Source: Methanosarcinaceae archaeon (lineage in GTDB: Archaea; Halobacteriota; Methanosarcinia; Methanosarcinales; Methanosarcinaceae). From it: a stretch of 64,000 nucleotides of DNA. The first letter of the stretch is position 1. Every line of letters starts with the position of its first letter. The notes beneath the pieces were generated by a model that made no database searches, had not been told where the DNA came from, and saw only the letters and a list, made by a program, of their open reading frames with translations. A program made the position numbers and the translations under genes. Positions 45,765 through 55,621 of the stretch are shown in pieces. The stretch covers positions 1-64,000 of the forward strand of contig JAIPUR010000001.1 of NCBI GenBank assembly GCA_020055655.1. Direction: 5' to 3'.

Positions 45765-47189
45765 TTAATCGAGTTTCTTGATAATTATTCTGTCAACACT
45801 CATCTTTGCGTTCTTGAGAATAACTTTTACACCGCCGTTTCCACCGCCGCCACCAACCATTGGTGCTGATGGAGCAAAGTTTGTTGGCATTTGCATCTGT
45901 GAAGCTGTAAACCCTGCCTGTGGTGCTGTAAACTCTGCCTGTGGTGCTGCTGATGCTTCTTTCTCAACTTCTTCCTCTTCTTCCCATCTTTCAAGTATTG
46001 GGTGGTCCTTATCTTTAAGGAAGTTTCTGAGTGATTCTACATCTGTAACATCTTCTTCAGTTGCGATCTTGTCACGGATATAGTCAGGAATATCTTCTGA
46101 TACCTTGTCCTTGAGCATCTTTGGCATCCATACAACTCTATCCCAGCCACCATCAGCCTGGATGAATTTAGGTGAACGGAAATACTGGACGCCTATTCCG
46201 AGGAAACCGACAACCTGTTTTCCACCGCCGGTCTGACCTGCCATTGTTGAGAACTGAAGACCATTTGGTGCTGTTCCTGTAAAGTCTCTGTCTACCCAAC
46301 CGATACCATCTACTTCAGGGATATAGTATCCTACTACTTCAAAGCAACCACATGATGTGTGTGGGTATTCTAAGAAAGAGTGAAGCCTGATACGATCATA
46401 TTCGCCGCTTGAAAGCTTTTCTGCAACTTCGTTTACACCGGTGTATTCGCCGGATTCAGCATCAATAACATCGCCTTTTGGAATTGCAAACTGTGGTCCT
46501 TCAGGATCTACCTTTGCTGCAGCTCGTCCATCGAACCAGTTGATAGCACCACAAAGTGCTATTCTGTCAGGTGTGATCACACAGACACTGGTAGGAGCAA
46601 ATGATGCACAAAGTGAGCATCCGTAGAATGTATCTACATCTTCATCATGAAGGTTGCGTGTTCTCTCGTCCCTTCCAGTATATATGTCCCTGATAGATTC
46701 GATCTCTTTGTTGATCTCAGCTTCATCTGTATAATAAACAGCTTCTACTTTTTCTATGAATGGAAGTTCGTTCTTAAAGAGCATCATAATAGCTTTTGCA
46801 ACCTGTTCAAAAGATGTAAGGCCCTTTTCAATAGCATCCTTTCCGATCCTGACCCAGATATCATCTCTCTGGTTCAGGTGCATCATGCCCTGTATGTAGT
46901 TCTGGAATTCGTGGTTCCTTCTTTCTACAATGGACTCCAGGTCAGCTTCTACAAGCTCTCCTGCTATCTTGTAGGTCATTGCGAAAGGATATCTGGCTCC
47001 TTCTTCCATTTCAGATATGTCCGGTCCGATGAGTGTGAACTTCCCATCTTCAACCTCGTCCATATCTGTTGCACTTACAAGTTCAAAACCAACTGCTTTT
47101 GGACCTGCAAGTTCAACAAACATACCATCTTTTCTTATTCTCTCTCCTTCAAACATAGGAGATATTTCAAAAGGGAATTCTTCTGCCAT
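45765..47189 (-). CDS. cdhC: ACDS beta subunit, acetyl-CoA synthase
   Basis: Carries the A-cluster (Ni-Ni-[4Fe-4S]) that makes or cleaves acetyl-CoA. It has 474 residues; the archaeal form lacks the bacterial N-terminal domain. A-cluster Cys residues lie in YGCSLCASFAPTSVC and PHTSCGCFEVV. The C-terminus has a low-complexity Ala/Pro/Gln stretch, then GGGGGNGG and a final KVILKNAKMSVDRIIIKKL. ATG 47189 follows GGAG; an upstream frame to 47225 would overlap cdhB. Confidence 0.95.
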   Translation of the reverse strand: MAEEFPFEISPMFEGERIRKDGMFVELAGPKAVGFELVSATDMDEVEDGKFTLIGPDISEMEEGARYPFAMTYKIAGELVEADLESIVERRNHEFQNYIQGMMHLNQRDDIWVRIGKDAIEKGLTSFEQVAKAIMMLFKNELPFIEKVEAVYYTDEAEINKEIESIRDIYTGRDERTRNLHDEDVDTFYGCSLCASFAPTSVCVITPDRIALCGAINWFDGRAAAKVDPEGPQFAIPKGDVIDAESGEYTGVNEVAEKLSSGEYDRIRLHSFLEYPHTSCGCFEVVGYYIPEVDGIGWVDRDFTGTAPNGLQFSTMAGQTGGGKQVVGFLGIGVQYFRSPKFIQADGGWDRVVWMPKMLKDKVSEDIPDYIRDKIATEEDVTDVESLRNFLKDKDHPILERWEEEEEVEKEASAAPQAEFTAPQAGFTASQMQMPTNFAPSAPMVGGGGGNGGVKVILKNAKMSVDRIIIKKLD

Positions 47190-47211
47190 GATTGTTTCTC
47201 CAACATCAATG

Positions 47212-47724
47212 TTATAAATTCTCAATTAATTCATCAAGTGCTTCAACGTGTAGATCAGGCTTAAGGTTTCCGAAAGAAAAGCTTGCATTCTGCATAAAGT
47301 GCCTTTCTATCGCTATGGTCTTCAGGTCGGTGAAATTCTTGAATCCTGAAAGAACCTGATTAAGGTAGTATTTCTTGTGACCAAAGAAAAGTATCAGGTC
47401 ATATCCACCCTTGCCATCCAATCCTGTCCAGTTCTTGTCCCCCAGGAAATGTGCAAGTGAATGGATATTGTTGTACTTTGCTTCCACACCTTTGTCAAGG
47501 AACCCTTTGATGGAGTGGCCGGTAGCTGCAACTGGAATACCCTTACTGGCGATTGCCACAGCTTTTTCAAGCATTACTTCATCTTTCATAAGCTCAGAGC
47601 CTGCTACAAGAAGAGGCCTCTTTGCTTTGGATACTAGTTTGCTAATTGTGATGGGGTTGACCGGCTTTGCGCTCTTTGGGCCCCATGTTGTGTAAACCAA
47701 TGTATTCTTTGTAGTGTCCACCAT
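47212..47724 (-). CDS. cdhB: ACDS epsilon subunit
   Basis: A 170-residue subunit tightly bound to CdhA in the CODH component, of the DHS-like/FAD-binding fold but of uncertain catalytic role. It has VNPITISKLVSKAKRPLLVAGSE, AATGHSIKGFLDKGV and LHVEALDELIENL. It is directly contiguous with cdhA (ends 47725) and 22 nt before cdhC. Confidence 0.94.
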   Translation of the reverse strand: MVDTTKNTLVYTTWGPKSAKPVNPITISKLVSKAKRPLLVAGSELMKDEVMLEKAVAIASKGIPVAATGHSIKGFLDKGVEAKYNNIHSLAHFLGDKNWTGLDGKGGYDLILFFGHKKYYLNQVLSGFKNFTDLKTIAIERHFMQNASFSFGNLKPDLHVEALDELIENL

Positions 47725-50133
47725 TTAGCACTCCCCCTTGCAGAGTCTTTTAAGGTTAGTAGGCTGTGCCGTCACATCCAGTTTTGTGGTTGGTCCGGAA
47801 AGGATCTTCTTTCTCTTCCAGTCAATTTCCCATCCCTGGTCCTTCTCAAGTATTTTGAGTAGTTCCTCACGCTTTGCAAGTGGCAGATCGGTTTCTGATC
47901 TGACGAACTTGTACCAGTCCTCTGGCATGTGGCCGAGATACTTCTGACTCAGTTCCATGTAGTGGGTGAGTTTGATCATCCTACCCATGTTGTTGTCAGA
48001 TGGGCGTATACAGTTCTTTGCAAGCATTGGCATTAGCTCTTCTACGGTTTCAACGGTTGTCAGGAGGAATTCAGGAGAGGCAGAGATTGGCATTTCTTCT
48101 CCGTTCCTTGCATCGAATACCTTCCAGTCTTCTTCTACGTATGGCTTGCCTATAAGTGCTCTTCTGTATTTTGAACCATGTGGCCCTACTACTACGGGTA
48201 TTCCGTACCTGTTGCAACCAGTTCCGATAGATGCTGCCTTTTGGGAGTATGCTCCCCATGCTACACCAACTGCACCGATACGGTTCATGATGTAGTCTGC
48301 AGTTTCTTCGAAATTACCTGTGATGTTACGTTGTGCAAATATCGCTGCTACTTTAATAGCAGTTCCGGTAATGTGTGAGTTTGAAACACATGAACCAACA
48401 TTGATCAGGTTTCCACCAAGGAACTTTGAAGGGTATTTCTCATAGAGTGTTTCTCCATTTTCGTCCTTGTACATTCCAAGGTCCATTGCTGAACATCCTG
48501 ACGTTAGGACAATGTAGTTTCTCCTGAGCATCTCATCTGCCATCTTGTAGAGGTCTTTAGTACCATCCGGATAGTTGGAGCATCCTACAAGTGCGATAAT
48601 TCCAGGTGTTGTTCCCATAACAAGATTCACGCCCTCTGCGCGGATATCAGGATCACTGATCTGTCCTCTTCCGGAACGTATGTGTCCCTTTTCCTCCATG
48701 ATAGCTTTTTGTGAAGCTTTCTCAATAACATCAAGGACTGGAATTTCCTTTGGACATGCTTGGTCACATCTTCCACAACCAGCACACTGGTCGTGTACGA
48801 ATTCAAATTTAGTAAAGTCGCCATCTGCACCTATTTCCATTGCCTTCATAATTGGCAGATTGTTTGGGCAGACAAGTTCACAAGCATTACACTGTACACA
48901 TTTGTCTATAAGTACCTTAAGCTCTTCTTCATTTGGAAGTGCTTTTATGCCCTTTTCTTTACGAATAGGTGACATTTCCAGTGTAAGTCTTGGTGCAAGT
49001 TCTCCAAGAAGGTCGAGGTCAAGAACAAGTGCTCCCTTTTCCTTTCCACTTGTGAGGTCTTCTATAATATCATCAACGTTGTCATTGGATCTGTTTGGAA
49101 GTCCATACATGATCTTGTCATTGGTTGTGATGACTGGTATGGAGAGTCTGCTTGCTTCCTGAAGTACATCTGCTCTGACACACTGCTCGTCAACTACGAT
49201 AACATCTGGAATTCCAGAGCGTATCATTTTAAGTTCTTTTGCAAGGGTTCCGACAACCTTTGCGTGAGGTACTCCGCCCTGATCCATCTGATAACGGGTC
49301 ATATCAATAGCAGTACAGCAAAGTCCACCAAGTTCTACCTGGTCTGCAATGCCTTTCTCTTCCATGTAATCAATTATGTTTGCAACACCTGCAACATTGT
49401 GACCGATAGCAAGAAGCATTGGCTTTGTTGCATCAATGCATCCCATTCCAATTTCTGCAAGAGGTGCTTCAGGATCAGACTTTGGCATTCCAAGACATGA
49501 TATTTGTGCAAGGTCGGATATTTCCATACCTACGTGATCAAGCATACCACCATGAAGTGCCTTTGATTCAAAATCAATTGCAGCTCCTTCCTGGCCCATG
49601 TGAACTGTTGCGAGCAACTGTGTTAGCTGTTCTTCAACATATTCGATTGCAGGTTCAAGGTCACCAAGTGTTTTTGGCTCAATACCTGTTACTGTCTGGA
49701 TATTAGGTGCAAGAAGGTTGGATGGTCCTACATCTATTGGGTGATCTTTTCCATATTTGTCAGTTAGGTAGTGGAGAATATGCCTTCCATGTCCGGAGTG
49801 GGCAGCTGCTCCTGTTATAACTCTGAGTAGGAATTCACGTGCCTGATGTCCTTCCATATTGATTCCACATGCACCCTCTTTGTTTCCTGTGAGGTCACAT
49901 TTACCAAATGTACAGTAGCAACACTGGTCGCACATAGGTGTATAGACTGGCTGGTAGCGTGAAAGAAGGCTGTGATCCCAATCTCTCAGGGCAGATACTC
50001 CTGGCTTGGGCGTCATACCACCTGCTTCAGTTTTTTCATATTTTTCTTCAATGGCACCAACTATTTTGCCAATTGTGATATGGACATTTTCCAGTTCTTC
50101 GATGGATATTTGTCCTTTTGGTACGTTACTCAT
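47725..50133 (-). CDS. cdhA: ACDS alpha subunit, Ni-Fe CO dehydrogenase
   Basis: Carbon monoxide dehydrogenase of the ACDS complex, 802 residues. The N-terminal cluster-binding [14 protein letters not shown]...ACGI is present, then HSGHGRHIL. Two archaeal ferredoxin inserts ([14 protein letters not shown] and [14 protein letters not shown]) follow, and the C-cluster region has [11 protein letters not shown] and [11 protein letters not shown] 50133 follows GGAGGACAAG; a start seven codons upstream lacks spacing. First gene of the cdhABC-cooC-cdhDE operon. Confidence 0.96.
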   Translation of the reverse strand: MSNVPKGQISIEELENVHITIGKIVGAIEEKYEKTEAGGMTPKPGVSALRDWDHSLLSRYQPVYTPMCDQCCYCTFGKCDLTGNKEGACGINMEGHQAREFLLRVITGAAAHSGHGRHILHYLTDKYGKDHPIDVGPSNLLAPNIQTVTGIEPKTLGDLEPAIEYVEEQLTQLLATVHMGQEGAAIDFESKALHGGMLDHVGMEISDLAQISCLGMPKSDPEAPLAEIGMGCIDATKPMLLAIGHNVAGVANIIDYMEEKGIADQVELGGLCCTAIDMTRYQMDQGGVPHAKVVGTLAKELKMIRSGIPDVIVVDEQCVRADVLQEASRLSIPVITTNDKIMYGLPNRSNDNVDDIIEDLTSGKEKGALVLDLDLLGELAPRLTLEMSPIRKEKGIKALPNEEELKVLIDKCVQCNACELVCPNNLPIMKAMEIGADGDFTKFEFVHDQCAGCGRCDQACPKEIPVLDVIEKASQKAIMEEKGHIRSGRGQISDPDIRAEGVNLVMGTTPGIIALVGCSNYPDGTKDLYKMADEMLRRNYIVLTSGCSAMDLGMYKDENGETLYEKYPSKFLGGNLINVGSCVSNSHITGTAIKVAAIFAQRNITGNFEETADYIMNRIGAVGVAWGAYSQKAASIGTGCNRYGIPVVVGPHGSKYRRALIGKPYVEEDWKVFDARNGEEMPISASPEFLLTTVETVEELMPMLAKNCIRPSDNNMGRMIKLTHYMELSQKYLGHMPEDWYKFVRSETDLPLAKREELLKILEKDQGWEIDWKRKKILSGPTTKLDVTAQPTNLKRLCKGEC

Positions 50134-50410
50134 GTATACTTGTCCTCCTCGCAATCTATATTATTAAATAATCAAATCATGCGAATACGTGGTATGTCTT
50201 TACAAGTTTATAATAAAACAAAACTGTAATTTGGGGATTTCTAATATTACTTCCATATATAAAAAAGTATCTAATATATGTCACGATTAATCATGACGAA
50301 TGGCATAGTTCCACTTAAAAACTCAAATAAAAATAACCTACAAAGTTAATAGGCATTGTTTTTAAGGGAAATACATTATTTTCCCTTATAAGTTTTACTA
50401 TATAATTTTG
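50134..50410 (-). promoter_or_regulatory. cdh operon promoter and ~240-nt leader
   Basis: A minus-strand TATA box (core 50399-50406, ATTATATA) predicts a start near 50377 and a leader of about 244 nt before the cdhA ATG. A perfect 9-bp inverted repeat, TAAGGGAAA-N8-TTTCCCTTA (50363-50388), straddles the predicted start. Long cdh leaders with a regulatory role are known in Methanosarcina; whether this one acts similarly is inference. Other TATA-like words occur near 50258-50275. Confidence 0.55.
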
Positions 50411-50522
50411 CTTGTATTAGCAAAATCGGAGAAACTATTTATTAATGATTTATTTTTCATTAGAAATGGTTTTATCTGATGTAAATACTATTGCACAGGT
50501 AACGTAATAATGGTGAATTATT

Positions 50523-51386
50523 TTGGACAATAAATGCTGGATATGCGGTAAAGAAGAGCACATTCCATTCAAATGTCGCTTTTGTGGAAAATCATTTTGT
50601 TTAGATCACAGACTTCCTGAACAACATGCTTGTACGGAACTCGAAAATTACAAGCAGAACGGTCAATATGGTTCTGGCAGCGGAGCATATAATAGGACAG
50701 GAACTGATGACATCCTCAAAACTGTGCTAAAGGACAGTGCAAAATATGCTGCAAAAAGCGCCGCTACCGGAATGAAGGACAGGATCATCCACTCCATGAA
50801 AAGCAGTCCTGCAATGGCTATATTGTATACATGTATTTTTATCTTCATAATATCTTTGATGAATTATGGATTTGTACTGAGTAATTTTGCATTATTCCCG
50901 GCTACAATATTCACCAGACCCTGGACCATAATTACACACTTGTTCCTGCATGCAAGTTTCTTTCACCTCTTTTTCAATATGCTGGTACTTTTCTTCTTCG
51001 GGCCTGAACTGGAAAGGCGTACAAGTAAGCAAATATTCCTTAATATCTATTTTGCAGCGGGAATCGTAGCTGCAGTAGGTTTTTCCATTACAAGCAGCAC
51101 TAATGTTCCAGTTGTAGGAGCCAGCGGTGCAATCATGGGTATTTTTGCCGCTCTTGCAATAATCGCACCGGACATCAGAGTATATGTATACTTCGTTCCA
51201 ATGAAGATCATGCACGCACTGGTATTGTTCGCAGCACTTGATTTTGCTCTACTTGGTGCAAATGATATGGTTGCGCACACGGCTCACCTCAGCGGACTAG
51301 CAGTGGGAGTTGTCATGGGCCTGAGAATAAAAAGAGCGAAAGCAATGTATTATTCATATGGGCAGAGTGGATCTTACAGAAGGTGA
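50523..51386 (+). CDS. Rhomboid-family intramembrane protease with AN1-type zinc finger
   Basis: A 287-residue membrane protein. The N-terminal zinc finger (~1-40) has CWIC, CRFCGKSFC and HRLPEQHAC. A Gly/Ser linker precedes six predicted helices. Rhomboid catalytic residues are the Ser in VGASGAIMG and the His in HTAHLSGLAVG, with HLFLHASFFHLFFNM in helix 2. The TTG at 50523 follows GGTGA. The zinc finger may recruit ubiquitin-like or other substrates (inference). Overlaps the next gene by 4 nt. Confidence 0.9.
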   Translation: MDNKCWICGKEEHIPFKCRFCGKSFCLDHRLPEQHACTELENYKQNGQYGSGSGAYNRTGTDDILKTVLKDSAKYAAKSAATGMKDRIIHSMKSSPAMAILYTCIFIFIISLMNYGFVLSNFALFPATIFTRPWTIITHLFLHASFFHLFFNMLVLFFFGPELERRTSKQIFLNIYFAAGIVAAVGFSITSSTNVPVVGASGAIMGIFAALAIIAPDIRVYVYFVPMKIMHALVLFAALDFALLGANDMVAHTAHLSGLAVGVVMGLRIKRAKAMYYSYGQSGSYRR

Positions 51387-51802
51387 TTCCACTGGAAAAT
51401 GACAGAAGTCATCTAACCAGGCTTTTTCCAAGACCGAATGAAAACGAGGAAATTCTTATTCAATTCATTGATATACAGGAAAAATTTGCAGGATGGTCAC
51501 CTGTCCTTAAACGTTCTGTTTATGTAGATGAATATAACGAGACGGATGGTCTGAAAAGAGTAAGGGAAGTCAGCTTGCTTAAAGTGTATAACTGGTTACT
51601 TGATGGTGAAAGTTATGTCGAGTTATCTTGTATGGAAAGGCAGCAATTCGAGAATGTTATGGATCAGTTTCTCAAGTATGGGGGAGAGATCCACTATACC
51701 AGAAGGAAATTTGCCGGAAGAATGATCAATTATTTCAAATTAGAACGACATAATGGTATCAATGTCGATGTTTCCGAGAAATTGCTTCTGGATAAACTCT
51801 GA
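51383..51802 (+). CDS. Conserved-looking small cytosolic protein, unknown
   Basis: A 139-residue soluble protein beginning MIPLENDRSHLTRLFPRPNE, rich in charged residues, with no membrane segment, cysteine motif or known domain visible apart from one Cys (LSCMERQQF). The GTG start overlaps the rhomboid stop by 4 nt, so it is translationally coupled and may modulate or serve the protease. Function unknown. Confidence 0.7.
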   Translation: MIPLENDRSHLTRLFPRPNENEEILIQFIDIQEKFAGWSPVLKRSVYVDEYNETDGLKRVREVSLLKVYNWLLDGESYVELSCMERQQFENVMDQFLKYGGEIHYTRRKFAGRMINYFKLERHNGINVDVSEKLLLDKL

Positions 51803-52027
51803 TGCGATCATTTTCTACCTTATTGTCAGGTTTTAACAACACTATTATATGCTATTATTACAGACAACTAATATCTTTGTGAGAGTTATCTCCGCTTTAC
51901 ACTAATATCCTGTTCTTTGGTCAATGATCACTAACAGGAATTATCTGCTAATTATTTGGACTGTAGTTGTTGAAATAGTTAGTTTATATCTATAACAAAT
52001 AATCAATTATTTATTATGTGAGGAAAT

Positions 52028-52603
52028 ATGGCAACTGCAACGGTGAAAACCGGATTGAATTCTATAGTTAAATACCTTAGTACAAAAAAGGAAACTGGAA
52101 GGCTTAGTATTGGTCTTCTTGTTGATGGTCCAAACATTCTCAGAAAAGAGTTTAATGTCAATCTTGAGGAGATCAGGGACGTTTTAAAAGAATACGGTAA
52201 TGTAAAGATTGGTCGTGTTTTTTTAAACCAGTATGCATCTGATAAACTTGTTGAGGCAATAGAGAGCAATGGATTTGAGCCTATTATCTGTTCAAGTGAT
52301 GTAGATGTAAGACTTGCAGTTGAGGGTATGGAGCTTGTGTATAATCCAACCATAGATACCCTTGCTTTAGTAACAAGAGATGCAGATTTCAAACCTCTTT
52401 TGAACAAGGCCAATGAGCATGGCAAGGAAACTATAATATTTGGTGTTGAACCAGGTTTTTCCAAAGCTTTGAGAAATTCAGCAGATTATGTCATTGTTCT
52501 TGAAAATGACGGGATGAACTATTATGAAGATAATCCTGTGGAAGATGATGCTTCTGATATGAAGCCTGTTGTGGATGAATATGAAAAAAAGGAAACAATT
52601 TAA
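52028..52603 (+). CDS. NYN/PIN-like domain protein (TIGR00288 family)
   Basis: A 191-residue protein with the NYN nuclease fold. The acidic residues sit in GLLVDGPNI near residue 29, VDVRLAVEGME and LALVTRDADFKPLLNKA. This archaeal conserved family is predicted to be an RNase or RNA-binding protein, not characterised. GTGAGGAAAT precedes the ATG. The C-terminal ~25 residues are acidic and variable. Its stop overlaps the convergent homocitrate synthase gene by 4 nt. Confidence 0.85.
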   Translation: MATATVKTGLNSIVKYLSTKKETGRLSIGLLVDGPNILRKEFNVNLEEIRDVLKEYGNVKIGRVFLNQYASDKLVEAIESNGFEPIICSSDVDVRLAVEGMELVYNPTIDTLALVTRDADFKPLLNKANEHGKETIIFGVEPGFSKALRNSADYVIVLENDGMNYYEDNPVEDDASDMKPVVDEYEKKETI

Positions 52604-53772
52604 AGTTCAATTGTTTCTTTAACCATTTCTTCAAGACGTGCAGGACTTATTCCTTTTTTAGCCTCGGTACAGTTCTTGATTCTGTTAAGAAGTGTGACCA
52701 TTTTATCTTTTTCAAGATCATATCCCATATCGCCTACAATTCCGCAGAGAGCTTTCATGCCGGTATGTTTTCCAACGATCAAATTACGTTTTCCACCTAC
52801 CATTTCCGGGCTGTATAATTCGTATGTCCTTGGTTCTTCGAGAATTGCACAGACATGTATTCCTGATTCATGTGAAAATGCATGTTTACCAACGATTGCT
52901 TTTGTAACTGAAGGCTTCAGGCCTGAAAATTCATTGACCATTGATGAAAGGTTCAACAATTTAGTGGTGTCGTATCTTTCAATTCCATATTGGACACGAA
53001 GTGAAACGAGTAATTCTTCGAGTGAAGCGTTTCCTGCCCTTTCACCAATTCCATTAACGGTTGTATGAAGTTGTTTTGCACCAGCTTCTGCAGCAGCTAA
53101 TGTATTTGCAGTTGCCATACCAAGATCGTTGTGGCAGTGTATACAAACAGGAGTTTTGACTGCCTTTTTAATTTCGCTTACTAGATAATGTGTAGTACTT
53201 GGGTTAAGTATTCCAATTGTATCGGCTATGCTTACATAGTCAACCTTGTACTCTTCAGCAGCCTTAAATGCATTTTTAAGGACTTCAACATCTGTCCTTG
53301 TGCCATCTTCAGCTGCAAATCTGACGCCTACTCCATGGTCTTTTGCATATTCCACAGCTTTCATTGCACAGGAGAACATTTCATCACAGCTCTTATGGTA
53401 CTTGTACTTCAGGTGCAGATCAGACATTGCAATAAAAATGCTAATAAAATCAACATCACAGTCTATAGCTGTTTCAACGTCACTAACAATTGAGCGTGCG
53501 AGACAGCATGTTCTGGCATTTAATCCCATGTTAGCAATTTCTTTAACAACAGCTCTTTCAGAAGCTGAAACTACCGGAAAACCGGATTCAATTATGTCAA
53601 CCCCAACAGCATCCAGTTCATTTGCAAGTGCTATTTTTTCTTCTCTTGTAAAAACAACACCTGGAGTTTGTTCCCCATCGCGTAGGGTCACATCGCATAT
53701 TTCGATATCAAGGGGTGATAAGTTAAGATGATCGATCAGCTTGTTCTTTGAATATTCTTCAATTTCTGACAT
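52600..53772 (-). CDS. aksA: Homocitrate synthase (AksA-type)
   Basis: A 390-residue DRE-TIM metallolyase condensing acetyl-CoA with 2-oxoglutarate. In methanogens it starts the chain extension to 2-oxosuberate for coenzyme B. Motifs are DVTLRDGEQTPGV near residue 28, HCHNDLGMATAN (metal-binding His), NGIGERAGN and HESGIHV. The C-terminus is short, without the leucine-regulatory domain, fitting homocitrate rather than isopropylmalate synthase. NifV- or citramalate-synthase-like alternatives cannot be fully excluded. Confidence 0.88.
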   Translation of the reverse strand: MSEIEEYSKNKLIDHLNLSPLDIEICDVTLRDGEQTPGVVFTREEKIALANELDAVGVDIIESGFPVVSASERAVVKEIANMGLNARTCCLARSIVSDVETAIDCDVDFISIFIAMSDLHLKYKYHKSCDEMFSCAMKAVEYAKDHGVGVRFAAEDGTRTDVEVLKNAFKAAEEYKVDYVSIADTIGILNPSTTHYLVSEIKKAVKTPVCIHCHNDLGMATANTLAAAEAGAKQLHTTVNGIGERAGNASLEELLVSLRVQYGIERYDTTKLLNLSSMVNEFSGLKPSVTKAIVGKHAFSHESGIHVCAILEEPRTYELYSPEMVGGKRNLIVGKHTGMKALCGIVGDMGYDLEKDKMVTLLNRIKNCTEAKKGISPARLEEMVKETIEL

Positions 53773-53963
53773 AATCTTAATTCCTGTGATGACACAAAAA
53801 ACCCAATAGAGTATATAACTTTTGGCTTTATTAATTATTTATCATAGAAAATACCAACTGTAAATAGCAAGATTTATAACATACTACAAGGCAGCACACT
53901 TCACGGTTCTACTGATGTGATGTATGCTATAGTGATTATGCTGACTTGCGCAGTTAGTTTGGC

Positions 53964-54797
53964 TTATGCAAGCTTGCTTTGTACTTTTTCGTAAAATCCA
54001 TTGATTGAGCTGCTTACAAATCTTGCAGGATTCTTTGCATTTGTAAGTGTGACAACATCGTGTTCTTTGATGTCATATGAGTGCTGGCCATCAATGACTA
54101 TGACTGCTTCCTTCTCTGGAATTATCATTTCTATTGTGATCTTACTGTCTGCAGGGATCACCCATGGTCTTGCAGATAGCTTGAATGGTGCAAGAGGTAC
54201 TATCAGTGATGCTTTCACCCTTGGATCAATGATCGGTCCGCCAGCACTCATTGCATATGCTGTGGATCCTGTAGGTGTGGCAAAAACAACTCCGTCAGCA
54301 CGTAGTTCTTCGATCTGTGAATCATCAACAGATATTTTAAAAGTAAGTATTTTTGCAGGCCTTGCAGTAATTAATACAACTTCGTTAGTTGCTGGTGGAA
54401 GTGTTTTGTCATTGAATGAAACACTAATACGTGCCTTTTCATCATAAATGAACCCTTCAAGTACATCTTCAATAGCTTCAATAGCATTTTCCGGTGCAAC
54501 ATCTACCAGAAATCCCAGATTGCCCATGTTTATTCCAAGTATGGGTAATGGGTCTTCCATTTTGGATATGTTGCGCAGTACTGTCCCATCTCCACCAATG
54601 GAAATTATAAGCTCTACACCGGCATTTCTCATTTTTTCGACAGGCATCGCATGGTCATCAGCACCGATCAAACCTGCAGTTTTAGGGGACATTACAATAT
54701 CAACCTTATCTTTAAATGTATTGAATATGCTTCGGACCATTTCCAGTGCATCTTCATTATCATATCGTGAAACAATCCCCAGTTTACTTACACTCAT
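53964..54797 (-). CDS. nadK: NAD kinase
   Basis: Phosphorylates NAD (or NADH) to NADP. It has 277 residues with the GGDGTVLR motif near residue 70, NMGNLGFLVDV, the Asp in LRADGVVFATPTGSTAYAMSAGG, and VIDGQHSYDI. The first 14 nt overlap the end of the phosphatase gene, so the two are co-translated. In Methanocaldococcus the equivalent domains are fused in one NADP phosphatase/NAD kinase protein in the same order. Confidence 0.94.
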   Translation of the reverse strand: MSVSKLGIVSRYDNEDALEMVRSIFNTFKDKVDIVMSPKTAGLIGADDHAMPVEKMRNAGVELIISIGGDGTVLRNISKMEDPLPILGINMGNLGFLVDVAPENAIEAIEDVLEGFIYDEKARISVSFNDKTLPPATNEVVLITARPAKILTFKISVDDSQIEELRADGVVFATPTGSTAYAMSAGGPIIDPRVKASLIVPLAPFKLSARPWVIPADSKITIEMIIPEKEAVIVIDGQHSYDIKEHDVVTLTNAKNPARFVSSSINGFYEKVQSKLA

Positions 54798-55602
54798 GTT
54801 CTCTCCCTTTTAGAAGTTCCAGTAGATCAGAGTGGGCACATCCATTTGATGCGACCATATAAACTTTATTAACAATAGTATATATAAGCTTAAGACTTTC
54901 ACCATTGCCATCTGTGACAATGCCTCCCGATTCTTCTATTATTAATTTGCCGGCAGCTATGTCCGTTAAACGTAGGGATCCTCTGACATCAATAAATGTG
55001 TCAAGTTTTCCTGCTGCCACATAGCATAATTCCAGAGCCACGCTTCCGAGTATCCTGATGCGCCTTACCTTTCTGCATAATGTTGTTGTTTCCTCAACAT
55101 GAGGTCGGTAACCATACACACTGATGCAGTATTTGTTAATATCTGACTTATCAGAAGGTTTCAGACTTTTTCCATTAAGGAATGCTCCTTTGCCTTTTTG
55201 TGCAAAGAACGTATCTCCACTTGCAAGGTTTTTCACATATCCAAAGCATGCATCATTTACATTTTCCCGAATAAATGCAATTGATATGCTATAAAATGGG
55301 ATTCCGGATGCAGCATTGTATGTTCCGTCTAGTGGATCGATTATCAAAGTGTATTCGGGAGATTTCCCAATTATTCTTTCTCCGCACTCTTCACTCAATA
55401 TTCGAAATGAAAGGCCTTCTTTTTCGAGCTGATCAAAAATAGCCTTCTCGGAAATATCATCTATAAGCTTTGTGGGAGTTCCATCTGCTCCCGTATAAAG
55501 TGTATTATTAGCGTCAAATGTACCAACTACATTTCGAATTGCATCGTTGGCTGCATCAGCTATTCTGTCGCAAAGTGCAAGAAAGTCTTCTTCGTTGGGC
55601 AT
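54784..55602 (-). CDS. Inositol-monophosphatase-family phosphatase (FBPase/IMPase or NADP phosphatase)
   Basis: A 272-residue Mg2+-dependent phosphatase. Metal-site motifs are ILSEECGE near residue 69, IIDPLDGTYNAASGIPFYS and RLTDIAAGKLIIEESGG (variant of the usual WDxAAG). Archaeal members hydrolyse fructose-1,6-bisphosphate and inositol-1-phosphate. The overlap with nadK suggests NADP dephosphorylation as an additional or alternative role (inference from the known fusion). GAPDH follows on its upstream side, which would equally suit gluconeogenesis. Confidence 0.9.
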   Translation of the reverse strand: MPNEEDFLALCDRIADAANDAIRNVVGTFDANNTLYTGADGTPTKLIDDISEKAIFDQLEKEGLSFRILSEECGERIIGKSPEYTLIIDPLDGTYNAASGIPFYSISIAFIRENVNDACFGYVKNLASGDTFFAQKGKGAFLNGKSLKPSDKSDINKYCISVYGYRPHVEETTTLCRKVRRIRILGSVALELCYVAAGKLDTFIDVRGSLRLTDIAAGKLIIEESGGIVTDGNGESLKLIYTIVNKVYMVASNGCAHSDLLELLKGREHECK

Positions 55603-55621
55603 AAAAATATAGTAATGGGTA

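Noticed and set aside
46647-47264. 205-codon plus-strand frame opposite cdhC
   Set aside because: Entirely antisense to the well-supported acetyl-CoA synthase gene, with Cys/Phe/Tyr-rich composition typical of a shadow frame.
48575-49162. 195-codon plus-strand frame opposite cdhA
   Set aside because: Antisense shadow of the CO dehydrogenase gene; Ser-rich and without a ribosome binding site or recognisable motif.
51908-51939. Inverted repeat TCCTGTT/AACAGGA with an 18-nt loop
   Set aside because: Seven base pairs with a long loop and no T-tract; too weak to call a terminator or RNA element.
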